Assembly (NCBI GenBank): GCA_017616695.1
Contig: JAFZXN010000077.1
Coordinates: forward strand, 1-38,998
Reading direction: 5' to 3'
DNA length: 38,998 nucleotides
Origin: Clostridia bacterium
Lineage (GTDB): Bacteria; Bacillota; Clostridia; Christensenellales; Borkfalkiaceae
Shown here in pieces: positions 1 through 7,124 of this stretch (its first letter is position 1; every line of letters begins with the position of its first letter). The notes under the pieces were generated by a model that had not been told where the DNA came from, did no database searches, and worked only from the letters and a program-made list of their open reading frames with translations. Position numbers and translations under genes: made by a program.

Positions 1-286
1 TCGGCGAACGAGACACGAAAGGTGTGTAAAGTGCTTTACAAGCGGAGGATCAATACGCCGTAAGGCGTGGCGAGCGCGAGCGAGCCGAATTATATAATAC
101 TTTGTTTCGGCGTCGGGCGAATGCCCGACTTGCAACGGAAGATAAACGTTTAAACCGATACATAAAATTGCTTTTTAAATGCTGTGAAAATACGTTATTG
201 CAATAGACTAGTTCTGACGTTGCCCGAAAAGCTTTCGCGGAAGAAAGAAAGCAAAAAAATTAACAAACACAAAACTTGAACGAGGT
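1..286. other. Intergenic region upstream of metK
   Basis: No open reading frame here looks like a gene. Two short hairpins can be seen: ACGCC/GGCGT near 54-66 and GTCGGGC-gaat-GCCCGAC at 112-129. Neither is followed by a T-run. The stretch 60-95 is rich in GCG/GAG repeats. I looked for a SAM-I or SMK riboswitch in front of metK and saw neither, and I found no promoter with both boxes in good spacing. Confidence 0.5.
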
Positions 287-295
287 ATGATAGGA

Positions 296-1465
296 ATGTT
301 GAAGTACTTTACCAGCGAGAGCGTCACAGAAGGTCACCCCGATAAGGTGTGCGACCTTGTTTCCGACGCGATCCTTGACGAAATTTTAAGGAACGACGAA
401 AACGCAAGGGTAGCTTGCGAGTGTTTTGCGTCCACGGGAATGGTCGTGATATCCGGCGAAATAACCACCGAATGTTACGTCGATATCCAAAAGATAGCCC
501 GCGACACCATTAAAGAAATAGGTTACGACCGTGCCAAATACGGATTCGATTGCGACAACTGCGCCATAATTACGGCAATAAAAGAGCAAAGCCCCGATAT
601 AGCGCTGGGCGTTGACAATTCACTCGAATTTAAGCAGGGCGGCACGCTTGCCGACAAGATAGGCGCGGGCGATCAGGGTATGATGTTCGGCTACGCCACC
701 GACGAAACGGAAGAGTATATGCCCGCCGCCATAATGTTTGCTCACAGGCTCACCCAAAAGCTTGCCGAGGTCAGAAAGAGCGGGCTGCTTGATTATCTCC
801 GCCCCGACGGAAAGAGCCAGGTCACCGTTATTTACGACGGAAGGCGAGTCGTCGGCGTAGACACCGTGGTGGTTTCCGCGCAACATTCCGAAAAGGTCAC
901 GACCGAAAAACTGCGCGAAGACGTTAAAAAATACGTTATCGACGCAGTTATCCCCGCTAACCTTACGAACGAAAAGACCAAATATTATATCAATCCCACG
1001 GGGCGTTTCGAGATAGGCGGGCCTAAAGGCGACTGCGGACTTACCGGCAGAAAGATAATCGTCGATACTTACGGCGGCTCTTGCCCGCACGGCGGCGGAG
1101 CCTTTTCCGGCAAAGATCCGACGAAGGTCGACCGTTCTGCCGCGTATATGGCAAGATACGCCGCCAAAAACGTCGTTGCGGCGGGGCTTGCGAAAGAAGC
1201 GCGGATACAGGTCGCGTACGCAATAGGCGTAGCCAAGCCGGTGTCTATGTACGTCGATACTTTCGGCACTGGCGTTCTTCCCGACGATGAAATTGCCAAG
1301 ATAATCGAAAAGGAATTCGATTTCCGTCCGCTTTCCATTATCAATAAGCTCGACCTTAGAAAACCTATTTATAAAAAGACGGCTTCTTACGGTCATTTCG
1401 GCAGAAACGAGTTTTCCTGGGAAAAACTCGATATGGTCGAAACGCTCAAAAAATATCTCAAATAA
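296..1465 (+). CDS. metK: S-adenosylmethionine synthetase
   Basis: This cytosolic enzyme makes S-adenosylmethionine from methionine and ATP, supplying the cell's main methyl donor. The protein begins [20 protein letters not shown], the family's N-terminal signature. It carries [10 protein letters not shown] near residue 115 and the phosphate-binding segment [19 protein letters not shown] near residue 260. Its 389 residues are normal for MetK. An upstream in-frame ATG exists at 287, but GAGG at 282-285 is well spaced only for the ATG at 296, so that start is preferred. The gene stands alone, followed by its own terminator and then the 105-bp repeat array. No SAM-sensing leader was recognised. 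Confidence 0.97.
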   Translation: MLKYFTSESVTEGHPDKVCDLVSDAILDEILRNDENARVACECFASTGMVVISGEITTECYVDIQKIARDTIKEIGYDRAKYGFDCDNCAIITAIKEQSPDIALGVDNSLEFKQGGTLADKIGAGDQGMMFGYATDETEEYMPAAIMFAHRLTQKLAEVRKSGLLDYLRPDGKSQVTVIYDGRRVVGVDTVVVSAQHSEKVTTEKLREDVKKYVIDAVIPANLTNEKTKYYINPTGRFEIGGPKGDCGLTGRKIIVDTYGGSCPHGGGAFSGKDPTKVDRSAAYMARYAAKNVVAAGLAKEARIQVAYAIGVAKPVSMYVDTFGTGVLPDDEIAKIIEKEFDFRPLSIINKLDLRKPIYKKTASYGHFGRNEFSWEKLDMVETLKKYLK

Positions 1466-1503
1466 GCCGCGACAGGCTGTGGCTTTAACGGTATAAAAAT
1501 ATG

Positions 1504-1540
1504 AAAAACCGCCGATAATCGACTTATACGGCGGTTTTTT
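1504..1540 (+). terminator. Rho-independent terminator of metK
   Basis: AAAAACCGCCG at 1504-1514 pairs with CGGCGGTTTTT at 1529-1539, and a T-run follows. The loop 1515-1528 reads ATAATCGACTTATA, which can itself close as ATAA/TTAT around TCGAC. The same loop motif recurs at other gene ends in the window. Confidence 0.88.
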
Positions 1541-2109
1541 TCTTGTCACGCAAGAAAAAACGTTGTTCTTTGTTATATATTTTCGCCGAGAGGCGTAGGC
1601 GGAATTCATTTTCGCCGTAAAACGCCTCACGACCACAAGTCCTAACGACTTTTTCTTGCGCCAACAAGAAAAAGTGTTAATTAAATTATGCCGAGAGCGG
1701 TAGCGGGGATTGATTTCCCGCGTTAAGCCGCTCACGACCACAAGTCCTAACGATTTTTTCTCGTGTTAACGAGAAAAAATGTTAATTAAAATACGCCGAG
1801 AGCGGTAGCGGGGATTGATTTCCCGCGTTAAGCTGCTCACGACCACAAGTCTTAACGATTTTTTCTCGTGCTAACGAGAAAAAACGTTAATAAAATTACG
1901 CCGAGAGCGGTAGCGGGGATTGATTTCCCGCGTTAAGCCGCTCACGACCACAAGTCCTAACGATTTTTTCTCGTGCTAACGAGAAAAAATGTTAATTAAA
2001 TTACGCCGAGAGCGGTAGCGGGGATTGATTTCCCGCGATAAGCCGCTCACGACCAACAGTCCTAACGATTTTTTCTCGTGTTAACGAGAAAAAACGTTAA
2101 TTAGTTTTA
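1533..2109 (+). repeat. Tandem array of five 105-bp units, each with two hairpins
   Basis: Units begin with GCCGAG at 1585, 1690, 1795, 1900 and 2005, exactly 105 bp apart. A half-unit hairpin precedes them at about 1536-1560. Each unit has hairpin 1 (GAGCGG...CCGCTC outside, GCGGGGA...TTTCCCGC inside), a conserved linker TCACGACCACAAGTCCTAAC, and hairpin 2 (TTTTTTCTCGT/ACGAGAAAAAA with loop GTTA). The first unit differs in sequence but keeps both stems: GAGGCG/CGCCTC, GGCGGAA/TTTTCGCC and CTTTTTCTTG/CAAGAAAAAG. G-U pairs occur only when the plus strand is read as RNA. There is no spacer diversity as in CRISPR and no convincing coding frame. The function is unknown. Confidence 0.9.
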
Positions 2110-2331
2110 TACTTGTTTAACTTTTTGATCTTCATCTCCGCCGTACCCGTATTCGTCGGAACCGGCGGCGTCCTGATCGTCGCTTATTTTGCTCTTACCG
2201 AGGCTTTTTATCTTTTCTACGACTATCTTTTGTCCTTTGTCGACGAGCCGTTTGACTTTGGGAACGTTGTTGACGACAACTGCTCCTGCCAGCATGCCGA
2301 TCACGAGCCCTATACAAAATTCTTTATTCAT
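2107..2331 (-). CDS. Small membrane-anchored protein, YtxH-like, function unknown
   Basis: This 74-residue protein has an N-terminal hydrophobic segment (about residues 6-22, GLVIGMLAGAVVVNN), a basic middle (KVKRLVDKGQKIVVEKIKS) and an acidic Gly/Tyr/Asp tail. That layout resembles short YtxH-type envelope proteins, but the resemblance is only in shape. A strong ribosome site, AAGGAG, lies 8 nt before the start (complement of 2341-2346). It overlaps an 18-bp perfect palindrome that may be an operator. The gene is transcribed towards the 105-bp array, and its stop lies at the array's right edge. It diverges from ruvX. Confidence 0.75.
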   Translation of the reverse strand: MNKEFCIGLVIGMLAGAVVVNNVPKVKRLVDKGQKIVVEKIKSLGKSKISDDQDAAGSDEYGYGGDEDQKVKQV

Positions 2332-2344
2332 ACGCTAATACTCC

Positions 2345-2362
2345 TTGAAGTTTAAACTTCAA
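2345..2362. promoter_or_regulatory. 18-bp perfect palindrome in the leader of the small membrane-protein gene
   Basis: TTGAAGTTTAAACTTCAA is fully self-complementary. It lies 14-31 bp upstream of the minus-strand start at 2331 and touches its ribosome site. A dimeric repressor site or an mRNA hairpin that hides the ribosome site would both fit. Confidence 0.45.
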
Positions 2363-2457
2363 TGATAATATGCGCAGAAAAAAGTTATACTATACGTTTT
2401 TTTATCATCTATCTGAAATACGAAAGTCGCGCTTTTTTCGTATTGCCGAAAAAACAG

Positions 2458-2486
2458 TTGTAAAAATCCTTAAATGGTGCTATAAT
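2458..2486 (+). promoter_or_regulatory. Promoter of ruvX, predicted leaderless
   Basis: TTGTAA at 2458-2463, a 17-bp spacer, and TATAAT at 2481-2486. The ruvX ATG starts at 2495, only 8 nt after the -10 box, so transcription should begin within 1-3 nt of the start codon. No ribosome site is visible. Confidence 0.8.
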
Positions 2487-2494
2487 TATCCAGT

Positions 2495-2926
2495 ATGAAA
2501 TTTATTTGTTACGACATCGGGAACAAACGAGTGGGCGTTGCGGTCAGCGATCCGTTTATGACCATGGCGCTACCCAAGGAAACGTATTGGCGCAAAAACT
2601 TTGAAAAAGACGTTGCGTTTTTGGCGGAGCTTGCAAAAAAAGAAGGCGCTGACAGGATAGTTTGCGGGCTTCCCGTAAAGCTCGACGGAACGAGCAGCGA
2701 GCAGACGGAGCTTACTATGAGCTTTATAGAAAAGCTTAAAAGCGTTACCGATATCCCCGTCGTTACGGCGGACGAAAGGTTTTCCACAAAAGAGGCCACC
2801 CGCGTGCTTATAGCGGGCGACGTCGGCAGGGATAAAAGGAAAAATTACGTTGATTCGATAGCCGCGTCTTACATACTTGAAGACTATATCAACAAATTGA
2901 AAAACACCGTCGGGCTCAAACAGTAA
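2495..2926 (+). CDS. ruvX: RuvX/YqgF family pre-16S rRNA nuclease (putative Holliday junction resolvase)
   Basis: The family has an RNase H-like fold and matures the 5' end of 16S rRNA; it was first annotated as a Holliday junction resolvase. The 143-residue protein shows YDIGNKRVGVAVSD at residues 5-18 with the first catalytic Asp, VCGLPVKLDGT near residue 68, DERFST near residue 99 and a closing D in the NYVDSIAA segment. Length is typical. It is followed by a DUF1292 gene, the order known from Bacillus subtilis yrrK-yrzB. The start has no Shine-Dalgarno site and lies next to a promoter, suggesting a leaderless message. Confidence 0.93.
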   Translation: MKFICYDIGNKRVGVAVSDPFMTMALPKETYWRKNFEKDVAFLAELAKKEGADRIVCGLPVKLDGTSSEQTELTMSFIEKLKSVTDIPVVTADERFSTKEATRVLIAGDVGRDKRKNYVDSIAASYILEDYINKLKNTVGLKQ

Positions 2927-2985
2927 AAGTCGCCGTCCGACTGATGCATATAAACGATAAAATAATAATTCGGGAGAATATATTT

Positions 2986-3384
2986 ATGGACGAAAAGATC
3001 AAAAAGGACGAAGCTTTGGAAAAAGAGCATTGTCACGAAGAAGGTTGCGATTGCGGCTGTGAAGACGAAGACTGTATCGTTAAACTGACCGACGAGGCGG
3101 GTAAAGTATACAACTTTTATCACATAGCCACGCTCGATCACGAAGGGAAAGATTACGCGTTTTTCCAGCCCGCCGAAAAGGTTGAAGGCGTAGATCCCGA
3201 CGAAGTGGTCATTTTCGAGATCTCGAGCGAAAACGAACTGCTCCCCGTTGACGATCAGGCAACGCTCGACGCCGTTTTCAACGAATTCGTCAAAGTTATG
3301 GAAGAAGAAGACGAATGCGATTGCGGTTGCGAAGAACATCATCATCACCACGGTTGCGATTGCGGCTGCGAAGACGAAAACTGA
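2986..3384 (+). CDS. DUF1292 (YrzB-like) protein with Cys/His-rich tails
   Basis: The central part, about residues 20-108 (VKLTDEAGKVYNFYHIATLD onward), matches the DUF1292 family, usually encoded beside ruvX in Bacillota and without a firm function. Both ends are unusual. Residues 13-27 include HCHEEGCDCGCEDEDC, and the C-terminus has DECDCGCEEHHHHHGCDCGC. These Cys-X-Cys and His clusters look like a metal-binding or metal-storage tail. An ATG at 2944 is in frame, but the ribosome site GGGAG at 2972-2976 is placed for the ATG at 2986, giving 132 residues. Metal binding is inferred from composition only. Confidence 0.85.
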   Translation: MDEKIKKDEALEKEHCHEEGCDCGCEDEDCIVKLTDEAGKVYNFYHIATLDHEGKDYAFFQPAEKVEGVDPDEVVIFEISSENELLPVDDQATLDAVFNEFVKVMEEEDECDCGCEEHHHHHGCDCGCEDEN

Positions 3385-3399
3385 CAGGCTGGTAATACT

Positions 3400-3957
3400 A
3401 TGAGAACGGAATATAAGATGACGATAGCGGGGCTTGAAAGAGCTTTGCCGCTTTGCAAATTGAACGATAAATTGTACATAGCCGGTTTCGTAATGTTCGG
3501 CGATATCGAGCTTACCGAGGCTTGCGCGCGCGAGCTCATAAAGCTTGCCCCCGAACACGACGTTATGATAACCGCGGAATCAAAGGGTATCCCGCTCGTT
3601 TGCGCCATGGCAAGGCAGATGGGCGTAAACAAGTACGTTCTTGCGAGAAAAGCCCCCAAACTGTATATGCAGAACGTCGTCAAGTTCGACGTTACGTCCA
3701 TAACCACGCAGGGTATGCAGTCGCTGTATCTCGACGGGAAGGACGTTGAGTATCTGAAGGGTAAAAGAGTCCTTATCGTTGACGACGTTATTTCCACCGG
3801 CGCGTCGCTTGCCGCGCTCGAAAAGCTCGTCAACGCCGCCGAAGGCAATATCGTCGGGAAAATGACCGTTTTGGCAGAAGGCGAGGCCGCCGACAGAAAG
3901 GATATAATCTATCTTGAAAAACTCCCGTTGTTCGACAATAACGGAAACGAGCTGTGA
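3400..3957 (+). CDS. Adenine-type phosphoribosyltransferase
   Basis: This is a type I phosphoribosyltransferase of 185 residues, which would join a purine base to PRPP in salvage. The PRPP loop VLIVDDVISTGAS is near residues 124-136, and AESKGIPLVCAMARQMG near residue 60 resembles the Apt/Xpt hood and base region. It starts 15 bp after the DUF1292 stop and is probably co-transcribed with ruvX. The ribosome site is weak. The base cannot be decided from sequence. Because the family also contains regulatory members such as PurR-like proteins, a non-catalytic role is possible but less likely. Confidence 0.8.
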   Translation: MRTEYKMTIAGLERALPLCKLNDKLYIAGFVMFGDIELTEACARELIKLAPEHDVMITAESKGIPLVCAMARQMGVNKYVLARKAPKLYMQNVVKFDVTSITTQGMQSLYLDGKDVEYLKGKRVLIVDDVISTGASLAALEKLVNAAEGNIVGKMTVLAEGEAADRKDIIYLEKLPLFDNNGNEL

Positions 3958-4087
3958 TATCGGTAAGACGGTACGGCTTTCTGGCTCGATTTGGCAAAAA
4001 AAAGTACAATAGTTGACGCCAAAAGACCGCAAAACGCAAAATACGCACGTTTTTTACTTATTTAAAGATATTTTTTTAACAAAAGTA

Positions 4088-4116
4088 TTGACATACGTTT
4101 ATACTTAAGGTATAAT
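4088..4116 (+). promoter_or_regulatory. Consensus promoter of the CvpA-like gene
   Basis: TTGACA at 4088-4093, a 17-bp spacer, and TATAAT at 4111-4116. This predicts a leader of about 48 nt before the ATG at 4171, which has a GAGGTG ribosome site. Confidence 0.88.
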
Positions 4117-4170
4117 AAGCTATGAACGCGACGAAAAGTTATCGCGTATATTAACCAATGAGGTGAAAAT

Positions 4171-4743
4171 ATGATCTTAATTGACTTTATAGTTATCGGC
4201 GCCGCTGTTTTGTTCGGCTCGATAGGTGCCGCGGTAGGCTTCGGCAAGGTGCTGAAGATGTTCGCGAAAGGTATCGTCGGCATAATCGCTTCCGTTTTGA
4301 TAAGCTATTTGCTGTTCAGCCTCGTATATCATCTGAGCTTCGTTCAGTCGCTGCTCGTCAAATTTACGGAGTATCTGCAGGCGCAGGATAACGGCTTTAC
4401 GAAATTCCTTTTGACGATAAGGATAGATATGATAGTCGTCGGCGTGGCGTTATTCATAGTCATTCGTATACTTATCAGGCTTTTTGCGAGCGCTCTTGCC
4501 GCATTCTTCTCTGCGGACGTATCTCTTATCAAGGGTTTCAACAGTCTGCTCGGCGGACTTCTCGGTCTGGCGTTTTTCGTAGCTATCGCTCTTATCGCCA
4601 TGCACGTTCTGTATATGGTCTACGGCGGTGAAGACAGCGAAGTGTATAAATTCCTTTGCGGCAGTTTCTTCAGATTAGACGAGTTGTATATCCATAACCC
4701 GTTCGCCGCGGTCATAGAGGCTATCCCCACGCCAGCCGCGTAA
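4171..4743 (+). CDS. CvpA-like integral membrane protein
   Basis: The 190-residue protein has about four membrane segments (residues 2-25, 31-55, 88-113 and 128-150). Glycine-rich helices near the N-terminus and the GFNSLLGGLLGLAFFV stretch resemble the CvpA/colicin V production family. CvpA proteins are inner-membrane proteins of uncertain molecular role, linked to envelope stress resistance and peptidoglycan hydrolase control in other bacteria. The gene has its own consensus promoter, a good ribosome site and a perfect palindromic terminator, so it is a single-gene unit. The family call rests on topology and local motifs and could be wrong. Confidence 0.6.
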   Translation: MILIDFIVIGAAVLFGSIGAAVGFGKVLKMFAKGIVGIIASVLISYLLFSLVYHLSFVQSLLVKFTEYLQAQDNGFTKFLLTIRIDMIVVGVALFIVIRILIRLFASALAAFFSADVSLIKGFNSLLGGLLGLAFFVAIALIAMHVLYMVYGGEDSEVYKFLCGSFFRLDELYIHNPFAAVIEAIPTPAA

Positions 4744-4768
4744 ATCTTAACTTATTAACGGATCTGTT

Positions 4769-4806
4769 CGGGCCGAACGCGATATCGCGTTCGGCCCGTT
4801 TTTTCG
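4769..4806 (+). terminator. Rho-independent terminator after the CvpA-like gene
   Basis: A perfect 15-bp inverted repeat without a loop spacer, CGGGCCGAACGCGAT at 4769-4783 and its complement at 4784-4798, is followed by a T-run. In RNA the innermost pairs would open to form the loop. Confidence 0.93.
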
Positions 4807-4878
4807 GTATTATCATACGGTTACGACAAATATAGACTTAATAGCGCAAAATAACAATTATTACGCGCCGACGGATAT

Positions 4879-4884
4879 TATAAT
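4879..4884 (+). promoter_or_regulatory. -10 element close to the minD start
   Basis: TATAAT ends 8 nt before the minD ATG at 4893, and there is no ribosome site between. No good -35 box is seen, so the promoter call is weaker than for ruvX or smpB. Confidence 0.5.
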
Positions 4885-4892
4885 ATGTCGTT

Positions 4893-5663
4893 ATGGCGAG
4901 AAAGATAGTCGTAACGTCGGGAAAAGGCGGCGCGGGCAAAACGACCGTTTGCGCCCTTCTCGGCGAAAGCCTTTCAAGGCTTAACAAGCGTGTAATAATA
5001 CTGGACCTTGACTTTTCACTCAACAACCTCGACGTCGTTACGGGCGTCGAGGATAAAGTCGTATACGACGTTGCCGACGTGGTGAACGGGCGGTGCCGCG
5101 TAAAGCAAGCGATAATCAAAGTGGACAGAAACTTATCGGTCATGCAGTCGGGGCGGTCGTGGTCGGACTTTTTGAGCGGACAGAGCATTCGGCTTTTGAC
5201 CGAAGGACTTAACGGTTACGATTTCGTGTTCCTCGATTGTCCCGCGGGCGTCGACGAAGGTTTTATGCGCGCCGTTTCCGCCGCGGACGAGGCGATAGTG
5301 GTCGTAAACCCGTCGCCGTCGAGCCTTCGCGACGCAGACAAGACCGTCAATATTTTAGCGCAATATAAGCCGGAAAACGTTTACGGGATAGTCAACAAGG
5401 TGCGCGGCGATCTCGTCTTAAGGGGTAAAGAGCTTTCCGCATCGGAAGTGGGCGACATATTGAAAATACCCATCATCGGGTGCGTTCCCGACGACGACGC
5501 GGTTTTGACCGCTTCTTCTTGCGACGTGTACGGCAAAGCCATGCGCTCGTTCGGTATGATAGCCAAGTATCTTATTAAAGGCGAAGGGAAGATCTACGAC
5601 TGTCTCGGCGAATTCAAACGCCCGTTCGGCAGGCTGAAAATGGCGTTAAGGAGCAGGGGATAA
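4893..5663 (+). CDS. minD: Septum-site ATPase MinD
   Basis: MinD is a membrane-associated ATPase of the ParA/MinD family that helps place the division septum. The 256-residue protein has the deviant Walker A motif KGGAGKTT at about residues 11-18, LDLDFSLNNLD near residue 40, and FLDCPAGVD near residue 115. The C-terminus, RLKMALRSRG after FKRPFG, is basic and could be the membrane-targeting helix. It overlaps the next gene by one base (TAATG), and that gene encodes a MinE-like protein, which supports MinD over other ParA types. No minC is present in the window. Confidence 0.88.
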   Translation: MARKIVVTSGKGGAGKTTVCALLGESLSRLNKRVIILDLDFSLNNLDVVTGVEDKVVYDVADVVNGRCRVKQAIIKVDRNLSVMQSGRSWSDFLSGQSIRLLTEGLNGYDFVFLDCPAGVDEGFMRAVSAADEAIVVVNPSPSSLRDADKTVNILAQYKPENVYGIVNKVRGDLVLRGKELSASEVGDILKIPIIGCVPDDDAVLTASSCDVYGKAMRSFGMIAKYLIKGEGKIYDCLGEFKRPFGRLKMALRSRG

Positions 5664-5884
5664 TGGCTGATATCGACAGAATGAAAAAGATGATCGAGTG
5701 CGACCGTTTCGGCTTTGCCGACGGCTCCAAAGATATGATACGCAAAGATATCGAAGACGTTTTAAACGAATATTTTTACATACCTTCGCATATCAAGATA
5801 GAACTCGACAAAAACGGCGAAAGGTTCGATCTTAAGATATCGGCGACGAACTGTTCGCTGAAAAGTTTCAACGTTTTAAAGTAG
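5663..5884 (+). CDS. minE: MinE-like topological specificity factor
   Basis: The 73-residue protein contains MIRKDIEDVLNEYFYIPS followed by IKIELDKNGERFDLKIS. This matches the MinE pattern of a helix with an R-E/D-I-x-x-V-x-x-Y core and then two beta strands. The N-terminal 20 residues would correspond to the MinD-stimulating segment. MinE drives MinD off the membrane and so sets the division site. It overlaps minD by one base and has a ribosome site AGGAG inside the minD end, so the two are translationally coupled. The similarity is modest, but the context is strong. Confidence 0.75.
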   Translation: MADIDRMKKMIECDRFGFADGSKDMIRKDIEDVLNEYFYIPSHIKIELDKNGERFDLKISATNCSLKSFNVLK

Positions 5885-5978
5885 AAGGTGCTTGTCGGCG
5901 TTTTTTCGTCATGCGGCAAAAAACGGCGATAACGCGCTTATAGCGGCACTTTTTATGATTTTACCGACAGTTTTCAAG

Positions 5979-6010
5979 CGGCGCTTTTTATAAGGCGCCG
6001 TTCTTTATTT
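5979..6010 (+). terminator. Probable terminator after minDE
   Basis: CGGCGC at 5979-5984 pairs with GCGCCG at 5995-6000 around a 10-nt loop, followed by TTCTTTATTTTA. A longer imperfect hairpin lies just upstream at 5895-5945 and contains GATAACGCGCTTATA, a variant of the recurrent 3'-end motif. Confidence 0.7.
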
Positions 6011-6029
6011 TATTTAAGACAAATATAAT

Positions 6030-7061
6030 ATGGCGGAGAATATACGATTGTTTAAAGCTGTTTCGGCGGTATTGGGGGCGGTCGCCGTCTTTTTGTTCGG
6101 GTTAAAGCTCATCTCCGTCAATATAGGTAAGGTGGTAAGCGGCAAGTTCGCCACCGCCGTATATAAGGCTACTCTCAACAGGTTTTCTGCGTTTGCGATA
6201 GGCACGGCGGTAACTTCCGTCGCGCAGTCGAGCGTTGCCGTCAACGCCGTTTTGGTCGCCTTGGCCGAAAGCGGCGCGATATCCTTTTCGGGGGCGTGCG
6301 CAGTAGTTATAGGCGCGAACGTAGGAACTACGGTCACGGCTCAACTCGTTTCGCTTTCCTTCGGCGCGTTCGACGTTTCCGCCGCGGGTGCGATAATAGG
6401 CTTTTTCGGACTGATACTGTCGCTTGCAAAAAGCAAAAAGGTCTCTTTTATCGGCGAAACGGCGTTCGGGTTCGGGCTCGTGTTTATGGGGATATCGCTT
6501 ATGACGTCGGGGATAAGCTTATTTTACGGAAACGAAACGTTCAGGGCCTTCTTCCTTATAAAAAACCCGATCGTTCTTGTTATGAACGGTTTTTTTATAA
6601 CGGCGATATGCCAGAGTTCGTCGGTCGTAAGCTCCATGCTCGTCATTTTGTCCGCGGGCGGGCTGATAAGCTTTGAAAATTCCGTTTTCCTTATACTCGG
6701 CGCCAACGTCGGAACGACGGTATCGGTCATAATAATTTCTTCCGACAAAAGCGTTTACGGTCGGCGCGTGGCGTTTTTCAACTTTTTGTTCAATCTGTTC
6801 GGGACGGCGCTGTTTTTCGTCGTTATTCTGATATCCGGCGGCAAATTGCTCGAAGTTTTCCCGTTTTCCTCGGCCGAAAGCGGGCGCGCCGTAGCCAATT
6901 TCCATACGTTTTTCAATCTATTGACGGGGCTTATTACGTTGCCGCTTTTAAAGCCGATGGCAAAGCTTTGCGCTTTTTTAGTCGCTTCCGACTTTAAAAA
7001 AAGGGGTTTTCGGCATATTTTTAATAAAAAACGCGGCGGAAGTTTGCGGTTGAGCAATTAA
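6030..7061 (+). CDS. Na/Pi cotransporter family membrane protein
   Basis: This is a sodium-phosphate cotransporter of the NptA/PF02690 type. The inverted duplicated core is clear: AQSSVAVNAVL with GANVGTTVTAQ in the first half, and CQSSSVVSSML with GANVGTTVSVI in the second. About eight membrane segments span the 343 residues. There is no C-terminal PhoU domain, so this is the short form. The start is uncertain: a TATAAT at 6024-6029 abuts the ATG at 6030. The in-frame TTG at 6048 has a CGGAG ribosome site 9 nt upstream and would remove six residues. The substrate, phosphate, is inferred from the family. Confidence 0.88.
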   Translation: MAENIRLFKAVSAVLGAVAVFLFGLKLISVNIGKVVSGKFATAVYKATLNRFSAFAIGTAVTSVAQSSVAVNAVLVALAESGAISFSGACAVVIGANVGTTVTAQLVSLSFGAFDVSAAGAIIGFFGLILSLAKSKKVSFIGETAFGFGLVFMGISLMTSGISLFYGNETFRAFFLIKNPIVLVMNGFFITAICQSSSVVSSMLVILSAGGLISFENSVFLILGANVGTTVSVIIISSDKSVYGRRVAFFNFLFNLFGTALFFVVILISGGKLLEVFPFSSAESGRAVANFHTFFNLLTGLITLPLLKPMAKLCAFLVASDFKKRGFRHIFNKKRGGSLRLSN

Positions 7062-7065
7062 ACGT

Positions 7066-7092
7066 TTGACTTTTTTATAGTTTAGTTATAAT
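7066..7092 (+). promoter_or_regulatory. Promoter of the pgk-tpiA operon
   Basis: TTGACT at 7066-7071 and TATAATATATAA from 7087. With TATAAT the spacer is 15 bp; with TAATAT at 7089 it is 17 bp. Transcription would start shortly before the pgk ribosome site AGGAG. Confidence 0.65.
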
Positions 7093-7124
7093 ATATAACC
7101 GACAATAATTTTTAGGAGACGACT

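Noticed and set aside
1-286. SAM riboswitch before metK
   Set aside because: I searched by eye for the SAM-I core and the SMK box pattern and found neither, nor a terminator with T-run.
620-1741. 373-residue minus-strand reading frame opposite metK
   Set aside because: It runs antisense through a certain metK gene and into the repeat array, with no ribosome site and no recognisable motif. It is a shadow of metK codon use.
1585-2109. CRISPR array
   Set aside because: The whole 105-bp unit is conserved; there are no short repeats with unique spacers and no cas genes.
2113-2355. 80-residue plus-strand frame opposite the small membrane-protein gene
   Set aside because: The minus-strand gene has a much better ribosome site and a sensible protein layout.
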